This document shows positions 50,726 to 59,687 of a DNA stretch of 64,000 nt, piece by piece. The stretch spans positions 310,001-374,000 of the forward strand of contig JABAAE010000002.1 in assembly GCA_014238905.1 (NCBI GenBank), written 5' to 3'. This DNA comes from Planctomycetota bacterium. GTDB taxonomy: Bacteria > Planctomycetota > Planctomycetia > Pirellulales > Pirellulaceae. How positions within the stretch are numbered: position 1 is the first letter of the stretch; every line of letters starts with the position of its first letter. The notes beneath the pieces were generated by a model that saw nothing but the letters and a program-made list of their open reading frames with translations, was not told the origin of the DNA and did not search any database. The position numbers and the translations under genes were made by a program.

Positions 50726-52434
50726 CCAGCAAGCGTAACATTGGCGGCATTATTCATCAGTACCAAAAGTACGATCCACGAACATTTCCCAGTCCGACTC
50801 AACCACCGCCCGATCTGGTCGGTCCGGCGATGGAACACATGATGATGTTCGGCAGCACTGGCCGGTTAACCGATGAAGAATTGGCTCGAGCGGTCCGACT
50901 CGATCCAGGCCAATTCAGGAATTTGGGTCCTAGTGTCGAAATGCTGATAGCGATCCTGCGAGAACGCCAGCAAAAAATACTTCAAAAATATGAAATCCGT
51001 TCCGTTCAGGAACTGGCCCGCCAAGCCTACCTTGCTGCAGCCCTTGCTGTTACGCCACCAGAGAAATTTGGCAAACGTTTTCGAAAAGCGATTACCGAAG
51101 AACAGATCTACGATCTGGAGCGTCTCTGGTTTGCTATTGGCAATGACCAATCCAAACTCGCCAAAGACGTTCTGCAAACAACCCATCGGCTCTCAGAAAA
51201 ATACCTGGTCGATGAATTGGCATCAAAATACGATTTCTCAGGTCGGGACGGCATGACCGTGCCTCAAGCGATCGAGATCAAGGATGAACTGGAGCAACTG
51301 GACGAATTGATCAAGCAACTCGAGGAAGCCCGCGAGACAGCACAGATTGGAATCGTCGACATGGAGGCGCTGGAGTCCATGGTTGAAGAAGGTCAGGCCG
51401 ATGATTTGAAAGATCTACAAAAAGCAATCACGGACTACGTTCGGGAAATGGCCGAACAACAGGGACTGGAAAACAAGGACGGTCGTTTTGCAATGACCCC
51501 TAAAGCCTATCGAATTTTTCAAGGGAAATTGCTGGGGGAAATTTTCAGCAATTTACAGGCATCTCGTTCGGGACGTCACGCCTGCCAGGTCACCGGAGAA
51601 GGGGCAGTGGAACTTCAGCAAACTCAGCCCTATCAATTTGGCGATTCAATTACGCAAATGGACATCCCCCAGTCATTCCTCAATGCCATGGTACGACAGG
51701 GCGGCCCCCTGCCGGGGCCAATCCCAATCCGACTCAAGTCTGATGACATTGAGGTTCATCAAACTCGCAACCATCCCCAGTGTGCGACAGTGGTGATCAT
51801 GGACATGAGTGGGTCGATGCGTTACGACGGTCAATACATTCATGTAAAACGCATGGCCTACGCCATTGACGGTCTAATCCGCACGGATTACCCGGGTGAC
51901 TACCTGGGATTCGTTGAAATGTACTCCTTCGGGAAAATTCGCACTCAAAGTGAAATTGCGGAATTGATGCCAAAACCGGTGACCATCACCGACCCTGTGG
52001 TCCAGTTGGCCTATGACATGAGCGACGAAAACATCAGTGAGCATCAGGTCCATCCCCACTTCACCAACATTCAGCACTCGCTCCATCAAGCGCGGCGATT
52101 GTTAAGTGCACGAGACACTCCCAACCGGCAAATCATCCTGATTACTGACGGCTTGCCTACGGCTCACTATCAAAAGGAAAAGCTGTTTTTACTATATCCA
52201 CCACATCCGCTGACCGAAGCGGCGACAATGCGAGAGGGGATGCTATGTCGTCAGGAAGGGATCACAATTAACCTGTTTCTCATCCCAAGCTGGTCACAAT
52301 CCGAGGAGGACGTACAGTTCGCTTACCGTTTGGCAAAATCAACAAAAGGGAGAGTTTTCTTTACCGCCGGCAAGGACCTCGATCGATTCGTCGTTTGGGA
52401 TTACGTGAATCAACGACGATCCATCATTTCCTGA
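50722..52434 (+). CDS. ChlD-like VWA-domain protein
   Basis: 570 residues. The N-terminal ~300 residues are helical with a long coiled-coil-like acidic stretch ([20 protein letters not shown]). From about residue 355 there is a VWA domain with MIDAS start MDMSGSM (361-366), a threonine-bearing loop, and [14 protein letters not shown]. This is the layout of magnesium-chelatase D/CoxE-type partners of MoxR/ChlI ATPases. The gene overlaps msrB by four bases. The likely ATPase partner is at 40720-42162. Confidence 0.85.
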   Translation: MTSKRNIGGIIHQYQKYDPRTFPSPTQPPPDLVGPAMEHMMMFGSTGRLTDEELARAVRLDPGQFRNLGPSVEMLIAILRERQQKILQKYEIRSVQELARQAYLAAALAVTPPEKFGKRFRKAITEEQIYDLERLWFAIGNDQSKLAKDVLQTTHRLSEKYLVDELASKYDFSGRDGMTVPQAIEIKDELEQLDELIKQLEEARETAQIGIVDMEALESMVEEGQADDLKDLQKAITDYVREMAEQQGLENKDGRFAMTPKAYRIFQGKLLGEIFSNLQASRSGRHACQVTGEGAVELQQTQPYQFGDSITQMDIPQSFLNAMVRQGGPLPGPIPIRLKSDDIEVHQTRNHPQCATVVIMDMSGSMRYDGQYIHVKRMAYAIDGLIRTDYPGDYLGFVEMYSFGKIRTQSEIAELMPKPVTITDPVVQLAYDMSDENISEHQVHPHFTNIQHSLHQARRLLSARDTPNRQIILITDGLPTAHYQKEKLFLLYPPHPLTEAATMREGMLCRQEGITINLFLIPSWSQSEEDVQFAYRLAKSTKGRVFFTAGKDLDRFVVWDYVNQRRSIIS

Positions 52435-52472
52435 TTCGTCCCTGAGAAAAAGCCGTTTTACTGGCGCATACT

Positions 52473-52498
52473 CCGTCTATTAGTACCGTCTATTGGTA
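52473..52498. repeat. Two 13-bp tandem repeats
   Basis: CCGTCTATTAGTA and CCGTCTATTGGTA lie head to tail, differing by one base, in the short spacer after the VWA gene. Confidence 0.8.
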
Positions 52499-52510
52499 CC
52501 GAACAAAAGC

Positions 52511-52540
52511 AAAAAAAAAAGCCCGGACAAAAATCCGGGC
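52511..52540 (-). terminator. Rho-independent terminator for the minus-strand lipoprotein gene
   Basis: On the minus strand, GCCCGGAT pairs with its near-complement TCCGGGC around a short loop and is followed by ten T. It may also stop the plus-strand VWA transcript, though less clearly. Confidence 0.8.
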
Positions 52541-52569
52541 GTTAGTTGTTGCCTTGGCTAAACAAGTCT

Positions 52570-53766
52570 CTACTTTTCTTTCTTTTCTTCAACAGAATCA
52601 TCTTTCAAACCGTCTAAATCACCCGGCTCAAATCCAGAATTTGGTGCGTCAAAACCACCACCACCTGGGAAAGGCAACCCGCCAAACGGGCTCTCGCCAC
52701 TCTCGGCCATTTTCATCATTTCTTCCCCCATTTTCTTTTCAAGCTCCTCATAATTATCTGGCTTGGGAATCACAATCGATGTCGTCATTCCCTTCCGTTT
52801 GGGACCGAGTGAGCCAAGAACATGATTAAACATTTCCGACATAGCGGGTGCATCTTTTTCACTGGGGGCCACCATGCCTGCAAATCCTGCCAACGCTGCC
52901 ACGCCCTGAGAAAGATATTGCTTGACGGCCTTGGAAGTATCTTCATCAGGGGCATCAAATCCAATCATCATATAGTCTTCACCGTAGCCGGTTATTTTCA
53001 TTGCATCGAGTTTCAGGACCGTATCAATAATACTTTTCATCATTGCATCTTCGGCAGGCGCCATCATCGAAGCTCCCATCAGAAAATCCTTGGCTCCTTT
53101 CATATCGAAACCCATCTGAAACGCGGCCGCAGGCAGGCCGTTCATCACCGATTGCAACCCACTCGAAGCAAAGCTTTTGTTTTTCGAATCAGCACAAGCC
53201 TCGGACTGTGCAACCAATGCGTTGCCGTTTAGAGCAACAAAAACCGGTGGCGAACCCGGATCACGGATCACCTGAAAACTCGTTCCTCCCTTTTCCTCTG
53301 CCTGAGCAGGTGCATCTGCCAGCATTAACTCCATTGCAGCCTTGGCATCGACTTCTGTCTTGAACTCAAGTTTTGCATAGAAGTTGAATCCACTGGGATC
53401 TGGAGAAAATGTCGCAGGTAAGGACACATAAGCGGAAAGCTTGGTCATTGCTTTAGCAAACGGAGGAATTCCAAGACCAGGCTGATTAAGCATCGTTTGA
53501 TTGGCAGGGGTTTCCATAATCTTGGAAATATCGACCGCAAAGCCAATTTGTGCCGAGGGACCCGCTGATTCGGCCGACTGCGAGCCACCACCGTTGGTGT
53601 CAGCGGGCGAATTTCCTTTGGATTCGGTCCCGGTTTCGCCCGTTCCCTTGGTATCCTTGGCCTGGTTAGAATTTTTTGATTGGTTAGTCGCCTCGTCGGT
53701 TTTCCCGCCACAACCAGCTATGGTCAAAACGGTCATCAATGACAGTGATAGAAAGATACGGTTCAT
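52570..53766 (-). CDS. Large lipoprotein, unknown function
   Basis: 398 residues. The signal ends in lipobox LTIAGC, followed by a Gly/Ser/Thr-rich linker of ~55 residues. The mature domain has repeating alternations of beta strands and helices (AQIGFAVDISKIMETPANQT; MKITGYGEDYMMIGFD). The C-terminus is Gly/Pro-rich (FGGLPFPGGGGFDAPNSGF) and ends in a charged EEKKEK. Its general plan resembles the protein at 62595-63722. No enzymatic motif was seen. Confidence 0.75.
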   Translation of the reverse strand: MNRIFLSLSLMTVLTIAGCGGKTDEATNQSKNSNQAKDTKGTGETGTESKGNSPADTNGGGSQSAESAGPSAQIGFAVDISKIMETPANQTMLNQPGLGIPPFAKAMTKLSAYVSLPATFSPDPSGFNFYAKLEFKTEVDAKAAMELMLADAPAQAEEKGGTSFQVIRDPGSPPVFVALNGNALVAQSEACADSKNKSFASSGLQSVMNGLPAAAFQMGFDMKGAKDFLMGASMMAPAEDAMMKSIIDTVLKLDAMKITGYGEDYMMIGFDAPDEDTSKAVKQYLSQGVAALAGFAGMVAPSEKDAPAMSEMFNHVLGSLGPKRKGMTTSIVIPKPDNYEELEKKMGEEMMKMAESGESPFGGLPFPGGGGFDAPNSGFEPGDLDGLKDDSVEEKKEK

Positions 53767-54170
53767 GGTATTGCGCTGGTTAAGCCTCCAAAGAACTAAA
53801 ACGGACAGTTAGGAATTGTGAAAAATTCCATCCAGAGTTTGCATAGACTAAATTTAACGAAATTTTTGGCGACAAATAAGGTGCCGGCTTCAAATTATGT
53901 CCTGCGCCCGGACAACATCGGGGAATCCTGGGAGGGTTGGACCACCACTCTCAACCATCGCGTTTCGGATCCTGACGCGTTAAGTTTATCTAAAAACCTA
54001 TTATTTATTGGTTTTTTTGCATGGCTAGCACTGATTTTCTCAAGAATGGCACGATTGGCCTTTCTGAAATTTTGTCGGTTTCCTAAATTTATCTAGCGAC
54101 GTTTCGCGCCTTCAAGAACGGGCTTGTGTTCCTTGGTATTCCAAGAGGACGAGAAGTTAAGGAGTGTGGG
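53767..54170. other. Intergenic region, no supported gene
   Basis: About 400 bp. A plus-strand frame at 53818-54096 (GTG start, one hydrophobic stretch near its end) has no family resemblance, and I do not call it. No RNA gene seen. Confidence 0.4.
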
Positions 54171-54452
54171 TCAAACTTGTTGAACTAGAAACAAAACCGC
54201 AAACAGAATCGCCGGTAGGATCAAGGAGAGAATCAGAAACCAAATGATTAGTTTTGTCAGCAGCGTTGGCGGCTGGCTGGAGGCTTGAACGATGTACTCC
54301 AAGCAAATTGGACACTGTTCAGAATCCTCAAAAATGGAATGGGAACAATTGGGGCAATCCATCATTGGGCTGTCATCGAGATCCTCTGGGGCATCCTCGT
54401 CAAAGAATTCCTCTTCGTCAAACCGATCGTAGGATTCAGATTCAAAACTCAT
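54171..54452 (-). CDS. Zinc-ribbon membrane protein, small
   Basis: 93 residues from the ATG at 54450-54452 (GGAAAAAGAG just upstream); a longer frame would run into the divergent L,D-transpeptidase gene. An acidic N-terminus (FDEEEFFDEDAPEDLDD) is followed by a zinc ribbon CPNC-CPIC and one membrane helix (LLTKLIIWFLILSLILPAIL). Proteins of this layout are common and unassigned. Its start lies only 46 bp from the divergent gene. Confidence 0.7.
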   Translation of the reverse strand: MSFESESYDRFDEEEFFDEDAPEDLDDSPMMDCPNCSHSIFEDSEQCPICLEYIVQASSQPPTLLTKLIIWFLILSLILPAILFAVLFLVQQV

Positions 54453-54498
54453 AACTCTTTTTCCGTTAGTTGAATCAAATATTGTCACGGAGGACAGA

Positions 54499-55887
54499 AT
54501 GGACTCGATCAAGAGCATTGTAGTTGTCGCTATTTTGCTGGGAGTTCTTTACGGAATTTATCAAGTGATCAATGACGACCCGTCATCGGTGCCCAATGCA
54601 TCATCCCAGAACCTGCTGGCTGACTTTGATTCCGATGACAAACTGTCTGTGAACCAGGAAAGCATTCAGGCGGACTCCCCTGCTAACGGCGAATCTGATC
54701 CCCCAGTGGCATCATCGCTTGAATCCAATTTGAAACCCCCGCCAAGTACTTTCGATCCATCGCTATCCAACGATTCCAATCCTGATTTGACATCTTCCAC
54801 AGCAAGAACGCAATCTTCAGACGCGAATTCTTCTGTCCCCTTTCCTGCAAGAGATTTTAATCCCACAGGTGCGCCGAATACTGACGCAACTGGAAACAAA
54901 ATCGCTTCGAACAGCAGTCCGAACAACCAGGCAACTTTTATTGATTCCAGCAGGTTTCCAAAATCATCCGCGCCCGAAAATTCAGCATCTCAATTCGCCG
55001 AGCCCACGAGTCAGCCTAGTGCAACCAATACCGGCAGCGACAAATCAAAAAACTCGTTTTTAACTATTCCGAGCGACAGCGACGTGAAACCGGATACAAA
55101 CAATATCCAAACAGCCGCGACGGCGACAACCAGAGATTTCCGCAATCGATTCGTCAAAGGTAGCTTGGCAGAATTTACCCAACAAGTTGGCGTTGACATG
55201 AAAAAAGCAGAGCAGCTCATCAGAGCTGATCAGTTCTATGACGCCCTGAAAATTCTTACTCAGTTCTATGACGATCCTCGCTTGACGCGTGAAGAAAACA
55301 ATAACTTGAAATCATGGCTGGACCCATTGGCCGGAAAAGTGATCTATTCGGTCGAACACCATATGGTGGATGCCTATTTTGTAAAGCACAACGACACCCT
55401 TAATCTGCTTTCCGCCAAATTACACGTCCCCCCGGAATTGATTTTTAATATCAATCGAGTTCAAATTCCAAATCAAAAAAAGCTGGTGCCAGGTACAGAA
55501 CTCAAGGTAATCCAGGGACCATTCAACGTTGAAATCAGTATTTCAAAAAAAATCCTGACGCTTTTCGTGGCGGATGTTTACGCTGGCACATTTCCTGTTC
55601 GAATCGGAAATGAGCCCTCTCCAGTTCCAGGAAAATATCGCGTTCTTACCAAGAGTCGTTTAGGACAGGATTACAGTGACAAAAACTACCAGCGGATACC
55701 GGCTCAAAGCCCGGACAACCCGTACGGCGATTTCTTTCTGAGTATAGGAAACGATATGTCTATCCACTCCTCCGCCAAGCGAAGTGACTCCAATGACTCA
55801 CGAGGCTGTATTTCGCTTAACGCGGTCGATGCAGAAGACATCCACAATATTCTGACGACTGAATCAACGGTGATTGTCGTAGAATAA
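54499..55887 (+). CDS. L,D-transpeptidase (YkuD) with LysM-like region
   Basis: 462 residues. An N-terminal membrane anchor (SIVVVAILLGVLYGIYQV) is followed by ~200 residues of Ser/Asn/Asp/Pro-rich linker. Then comes a helical repeat (residues ~215-285), a LysM-like segment (HNDTLNLLSAKLHVPPELIF) and the YkuD catalytic domain. The catalytic motif is H423 to C437 in HSSAKRSDSNDSRGCISL. Such enzymes make 3-3 cross-links in peptidoglycan, or attach proteins to it, in the periplasm. Confidence 0.88.
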   Translation: MDSIKSIVVVAILLGVLYGIYQVINDDPSSVPNASSQNLLADFDSDDKLSVNQESIQADSPANGESDPPVASSLESNLKPPPSTFDPSLSNDSNPDLTSSTARTQSSDANSSVPFPARDFNPTGAPNTDATGNKIASNSSPNNQATFIDSSRFPKSSAPENSASQFAEPTSQPSATNTGSDKSKNSFLTIPSDSDVKPDTNNIQTAATATTRDFRNRFVKGSLAEFTQQVGVDMKKAEQLIRADQFYDALKILTQFYDDPRLTREENNNLKSWLDPLAGKVIYSVEHHMVDAYFVKHNDTLNLLSAKLHVPPELIFNINRVQIPNQKKLVPGTELKVIQGPFNVEISISKKILTLFVADVYAGTFPVRIGNEPSPVPGKYRVLTKSRLGQDYSDKNYQRIPAQSPDNPYGDFFLSIGNDMSIHSSAKRSDSNDSRGCISLNAVDAEDIHNILTTESTVIVVE

Positions 55888-56178
55888 ATCTTGGCCAACG
55901 GTATCATGAGGTTCTTTGCCGCTGGCTGAAAAGGATTCCAAAGCGGGCCTGTCATCTAGTTTCTCCTCAGCTCATCAGGTTCAATTTAAAATCAGATCGC
56001 TGATTCTCCCTGTTTTCATGGGCTACCAAGATCTTGGCCGGAAGGTCACCATGGCCCGGTCGCTCCATCGCCTTCGGCATATTTGATCTCCACGCCGGGA
56101 AAGAGTCTAATACTGTAAATTGTGGATAGACTTTTAATGCAGGTCTATCGCCCCCATCCTGTTTCCGGAGCCGAAACC

Positions 56179-57192
56179 ATGTCAACAACGGACTTTGATC
56201 GCCGTGAATTTCTAAAGACAACGACCGTTGCAGCAGGAACCGTTGCGGCAACCGGCACTTCATCAAATATGATGGCAAGTGATCCCGGTCCCGGTGAAAA
56301 AGATGCCGAGTCAATTGTCAAACTTCTATTTGAAAATTTGAAACCTGAACAGAAAAAACAAATTTGTTTTGAATGGGACCACCAGGATAAAGAACGGGGA
56401 CTTCTCCGGACGCGAGTTGCCAATAATTGGCAAGTGACCAAACCGTCCATCAACAGCCAGTTCTACACCAAAGACCAAAGGCAGATGATTCGCGATATCT
56501 TTGAGTCGATCATCTCTCCGGGATGGCAAGGCAAGATTGATAAACAGCTGCAGGATGACGCCGGCGGGTTTGGCAAAAGTCAAAGCATCGCGATCTTTGG
56601 TGTGCCTGGTGAGGGTAAATTTGAGTTGGTAATGACCGGCCGTCACATGACTTTACGAGTCGATGGTAATTCGACCAATCATATGGCATTCGGAGGACCC
56701 ATTTTTTATGGGCATGCTGCCAAGGATTTTTATGAAGACCATCGTCATCGAGGGAATGTTTTCTGGGAACAAGCATTGGCGGCCAACAAGGTTTACCAAA
56801 TGCTAAGTGGAAAGCAGCAAAAAATGGCAGAGGTCTCCAAATTTCCCTGGGAAGGAGATGTTGGATTTAAAGGTAAAGGGACCAAGTTAACCGGAATTCC
56901 TGTCACCGAAATGTCCTCTGATCAAAAAGAAGAACTGCAGCGAGTTCTCAACAAGCTGATTGAACCCTATCGCCAATCGGATCGTGAAGAGGTGATATCC
57001 TGCTTGAAAAAACAGGGTGGTTTGGATGCCTGTTCCATGTCGTTCTACACCGACCATGACATGGGAAAAGACAAAGTCTGGGACAACTGGCGACTGGAAG
57101 GCCCCTCTTTTGTCTGGAATTATCGCGGCGATCCCCACGTCCACGTATGGGTCAATGTTGCCGACGAGGCCTCGGTCAAATTAAATGCTTAG
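56179..57192 (+). CDS. DUF3500 protein with twin-arginine-like signal
   Basis: 337 residues from the ATG at 56179, with CGGAG eight bases upstream. The N-terminus DRREFLKTTTVAAGTVAATG resembles a Tat signal (RRxFLK), so it is probably exported folded. The remainder matches DUF3500 (MTGRHMTLRVDGN; FGGPIFYGHAA; SFVWNYRGDPHVHVWVNVAD), a family of unknown function common in planctomycetes. The sequence holds many histidines that could bind metal. A GTG at 56122 is the alternative start but would bury the Tat motif. Confidence 0.8.
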   Translation: MSTTDFDRREFLKTTTVAAGTVAATGTSSNMMASDPGPGEKDAESIVKLLFENLKPEQKKQICFEWDHQDKERGLLRTRVANNWQVTKPSINSQFYTKDQRQMIRDIFESIISPGWQGKIDKQLQDDAGGFGKSQSIAIFGVPGEGKFELVMTGRHMTLRVDGNSTNHMAFGGPIFYGHAAKDFYEDHRHRGNVFWEQALAANKVYQMLSGKQQKMAEVSKFPWEGDVGFKGKGTKLTGIPVTEMSSDQKEELQRVLNKLIEPYRQSDREEVISCLKKQGGLDACSMSFYTDHDMGKDKVWDNWRLEGPSFVWNYRGDPHVHVWVNVADEASVKLNA

Positions 57193-57219
57193 GATTAGCA
57201 TTTAATTATGCAGACAACG

Positions 57220-57242
57220 GCAGGCTTCGGCCTGCTTTTTTT
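57220..57242 (+). terminator. Rho-independent terminator after the DUF3500 gene
   Basis: GCAGGC and GCCTGC form a 6-bp stem with a TTCG tetraloop, followed by seven T. It lies inside the frame upstream of the gamma-glutamyltransferase start, which argues against the earlier start at 57208. Confidence 0.85.
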
Positions 57243-57291
57243 GTTTCAAGTTATTGAGTTTCAACAACCCAGAGTGAGTCGGGATCGCTGG

Positions 57292-59013
57292 ATGAACATT
57301 TTAAATGATGACTACAATCGCTGCTTTCTTTGCTGCTGCTTGGCATTGATTCTACTGATGGGTGACTGTCAGATTGGGTTCGCTCAGGAATTCAGCCGAT
57401 CGAAAAACGGAATGGTCGCAACGGTCCACCCGCTGGCGACTGACGCTGGAGTCAACGTATTAAAGGCAGGCGGCAACGCCATCGATGCCGCCATTGCTGC
57501 GGGCCTGACGCTGGGCGTAGTTGACAACTTCAACTCTGGGATTGGCGGCGGTTGTTTTATCCTGATCAGGACATCAGAGGGGATACTCTATGCGATCGAT
57601 GGTCGGGAAAAAGCGCCCAAAGCTTCGCACCGAGACATGTACAATCGCAATGGAAAACCGGTTCCGGAGCTTAGCCAGATCGGATCGCTGGCTAGTGGTG
57701 TTCCTGGCGCTCTTGCCGGCTATCAAGAGGCTCTTCGGTTGGCCGGCACCAAGTCGATCGGACCCCTTATTTTACCCGCTGCCGACATTGCTGAAAGTGG
57801 ATTTGTTCTCAACCGGGTCTACGCCAATGCGATTCGCTCCAAGCAAAGGGAGATAGCCCGTTTTCCTGCCACCAAAAAAATTCTCTTCCGGCCGGACGGG
57901 AGCCCTCATCGTGAAGGTGATATCCTGGTTCAAAAAGACTTGGCAAAGACTTATCGAAACATCGCCAGTGAAGGCGTCAGCTGGTTTTACAAGGGTAATT
58001 TTGCCAGCCAGACCGAACGTTGGATGCAAGAAAATGGCGGAATCCTAACAGCCGAAGACTTTTCGAACTACGAAGCTGTCCAGCGTTCCCCCATAAAATC
58101 CAGCTACCGAGGATTCTCGATTATCGGATTTCCTCCCCCGAGCTCCGGAGGAATCCATGTTGCCCAGATCTTGAACATTCTGGAAAACTACGAAAAACTC
58201 TCCGAGATGACAGAATTAAATCGCAACCACATCATTATCGAGGCGATGAAGCTGGCATTTGCAGATCGGGCTCATTGGTTAGGAGATGCCGATTTTGCCA
58301 AAGTACCACGAGGGCTAATTGACAAGGGTTATTCCAGAACATTGGCCAGCAAAATCAACCTCCGCCAGGCAACCAAGGTCGACAGTCATGGTATTCCACC
58401 GAATGCTAATGACGATCTGTTCAGTCGTAAACACACCACGCATCTTTGCGTTGCTGACGCCCAAGGAAACTGGGTAGCCATGACGCAAACGGTGAATACA
58501 ACCTTTGGCTCGAAGGTCGTTATTCCAAATACCGGTGTGATCATGAATAACGAGATGGATGACTTTTCGGCAGCGCCAGGAGTTGCCAACGTTTTTGGTT
58601 TGGTTGGAGCAGAGGCTAATTCCATTGCTGGTGGAAAAAGACCACTTTCAAGTATGTCTCCAACCATTGTGCTGCGTGACGGCCAACCCGTCATGATGGT
58701 CGGCGCAGCCGGCGGGCCAAAAATCATCACGCAAAGTCTTTTGGCCATCATCAGGACTATCGACCTGAACATGCCGCTTGATCAAGCCCTCTCCCAACCT
58801 CGCTTTCACCACCAATGGTCCCCGGATCGGGTGCTTGTGGAGAAATCCATGCCAACCGAAATGGTCAAACAGCTGCAAGCTAAAGGGCATCAAATCGTTA
58901 AATCCACCTCAGTGGGCATCACACAAGCAATCGCTATCGACAAAAATGGCATTTTCACCGGCGTCCATGATCCACGCGTGCCGGGCAAAGCAGCCGGATT
59001 CCAACGAAAATAA
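57292..59013 (+). CDS. ggt: Gamma-glutamyltransferase
   Basis: 573 residues from the ATG at 57292. A hydrophobic leader (FLCCCLALILLMGDC) indicates export. The large-subunit region has GGNAIDAAIAAGLTLGVV and SGIGGGCFILI. The autocleavage site lies in KHTTHLCVADAQGNW, where the second Thr, at about residue 383, becomes the N-terminal nucleophile. The small subunit has MNNEMDDFS and PLSSMSPTIVLRDG. It hydrolyses or transfers gamma-glutamyl groups of glutathione and related peptides in the periplasm. Confidence 0.93.
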   Translation: MNILNDDYNRCFLCCCLALILLMGDCQIGFAQEFSRSKNGMVATVHPLATDAGVNVLKAGGNAIDAAIAAGLTLGVVDNFNSGIGGGCFILIRTSEGILYAIDGREKAPKASHRDMYNRNGKPVPELSQIGSLASGVPGALAGYQEALRLAGTKSIGPLILPAADIAESGFVLNRVYANAIRSKQREIARFPATKKILFRPDGSPHREGDILVQKDLAKTYRNIASEGVSWFYKGNFASQTERWMQENGGILTAEDFSNYEAVQRSPIKSSYRGFSIIGFPPPSSGGIHVAQILNILENYEKLSEMTELNRNHIIIEAMKLAFADRAHWLGDADFAKVPRGLIDKGYSRTLASKINLRQATKVDSHGIPPNANDDLFSRKHTTHLCVADAQGNWVAMTQTVNTTFGSKVVIPNTGVIMNNEMDDFSAAPGVANVFGLVGAEANSIAGGKRPLSSMSPTIVLRDGQPVMMVGAAGGPKIITQSLLAIIRTIDLNMPLDQALSQPRFHHQWSPDRVLVEKSMPTEMVKQLQAKGHQIVKSTSVGITQAIAIDKNGIFTGVHDPRVPGKAAGFQRK

Positions 59014-59130
59014 ACCGACTCGAGAACCAGTCCACCATCGTTTCAATCATTTTTTAAGAAGCGAGATACGCGGTTGGCATTGGTCTGAAAAACAGTATCG
59101 ACAACATCCCTTTTAATTAGACTCTTCTTC

Positions 59131-59622
59131 ATGAATACGACCTTAGAATCGATAATCCGGCCTGCAAACAACAAGGATAGCCCGGCAATTATCTCGTTGA
59201 TTGACACCGTCCTGGGAGAATGGAACGATCGAGTCTGTTTGGACGAGGCTGAAAAAGACCTGCTGAATATCGAATCACACTATTTTGATCAGGGAGGGAT
59301 CTTTGTCGTATTGGAAACCAATGGTGAAATCACCGGAACGCACGCCGTGTTGCCAATCGATGAAATGACGTGCTCCTTTAAACGACTCTATCTTCAAAAA
59401 TATTTACGGGGTGGATCGTCAGGCAACAATTTGATGCAATGGACGATTGACTGGGCCAAGCAAGAGAAATTTCAGAAAATCGAGTTTTGGTCCGATACCC
59501 GGTTCGCCCGAGCTCACCAATTTTTTAACAGGTTTGGGTTCAAAAAAAATGGGCAGATCCGAAAAATGACGGACTCCTTTGATCCTTATAAAGAATTCTA
59601 TTTTTCCATGGAACTAGACTGA
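59131..59622 (+). CDS. GNAT-family N-acetyltransferase
   Basis: 163 residues. The fold is recognised from SIIRPANNKDSPAIISLIDT at the start, the strand FVVLETNGEITGTHAVLPI, the acetyl-CoA loop-like KYLRGGSSGNNLMQWTIDWA, and the C-terminal FFNRFGFKKNG. The acceptor substrate is unknown. It stands alone, convergent with the DUF1501 gene. Confidence 0.8.
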   Translation: MNTTLESIIRPANNKDSPAIISLIDTVLGEWNDRVCLDEAEKDLLNIESHYFDQGGIFVVLETNGEITGTHAVLPIDEMTCSFKRLYLQKYLRGGSSGNNLMQWTIDWAKQEKFQKIEFWSDTRFARAHQFFNRFGFKKNGQIRKMTDSFDPYKEFYFSMELD

Positions 59623-59687
59623 AAATTCGTTGCAAGACAATAAAAAAAAGCGAATGGCTTTTCATTTTATTTGCCCGCAAAATCATT

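Noticed and set aside
53818..54096. A 92-codon plus-strand frame with a hydrophobic end.
   Set aside because: The GTG start lacks a ribosome binding site and no family character is visible.
57208..57291. A longer start for gamma-glutamyltransferase.
   Set aside because: The added 28 codons would cover the terminator hairpin of the preceding gene and would put a second hydrophobic leader in front of the real signal peptide.
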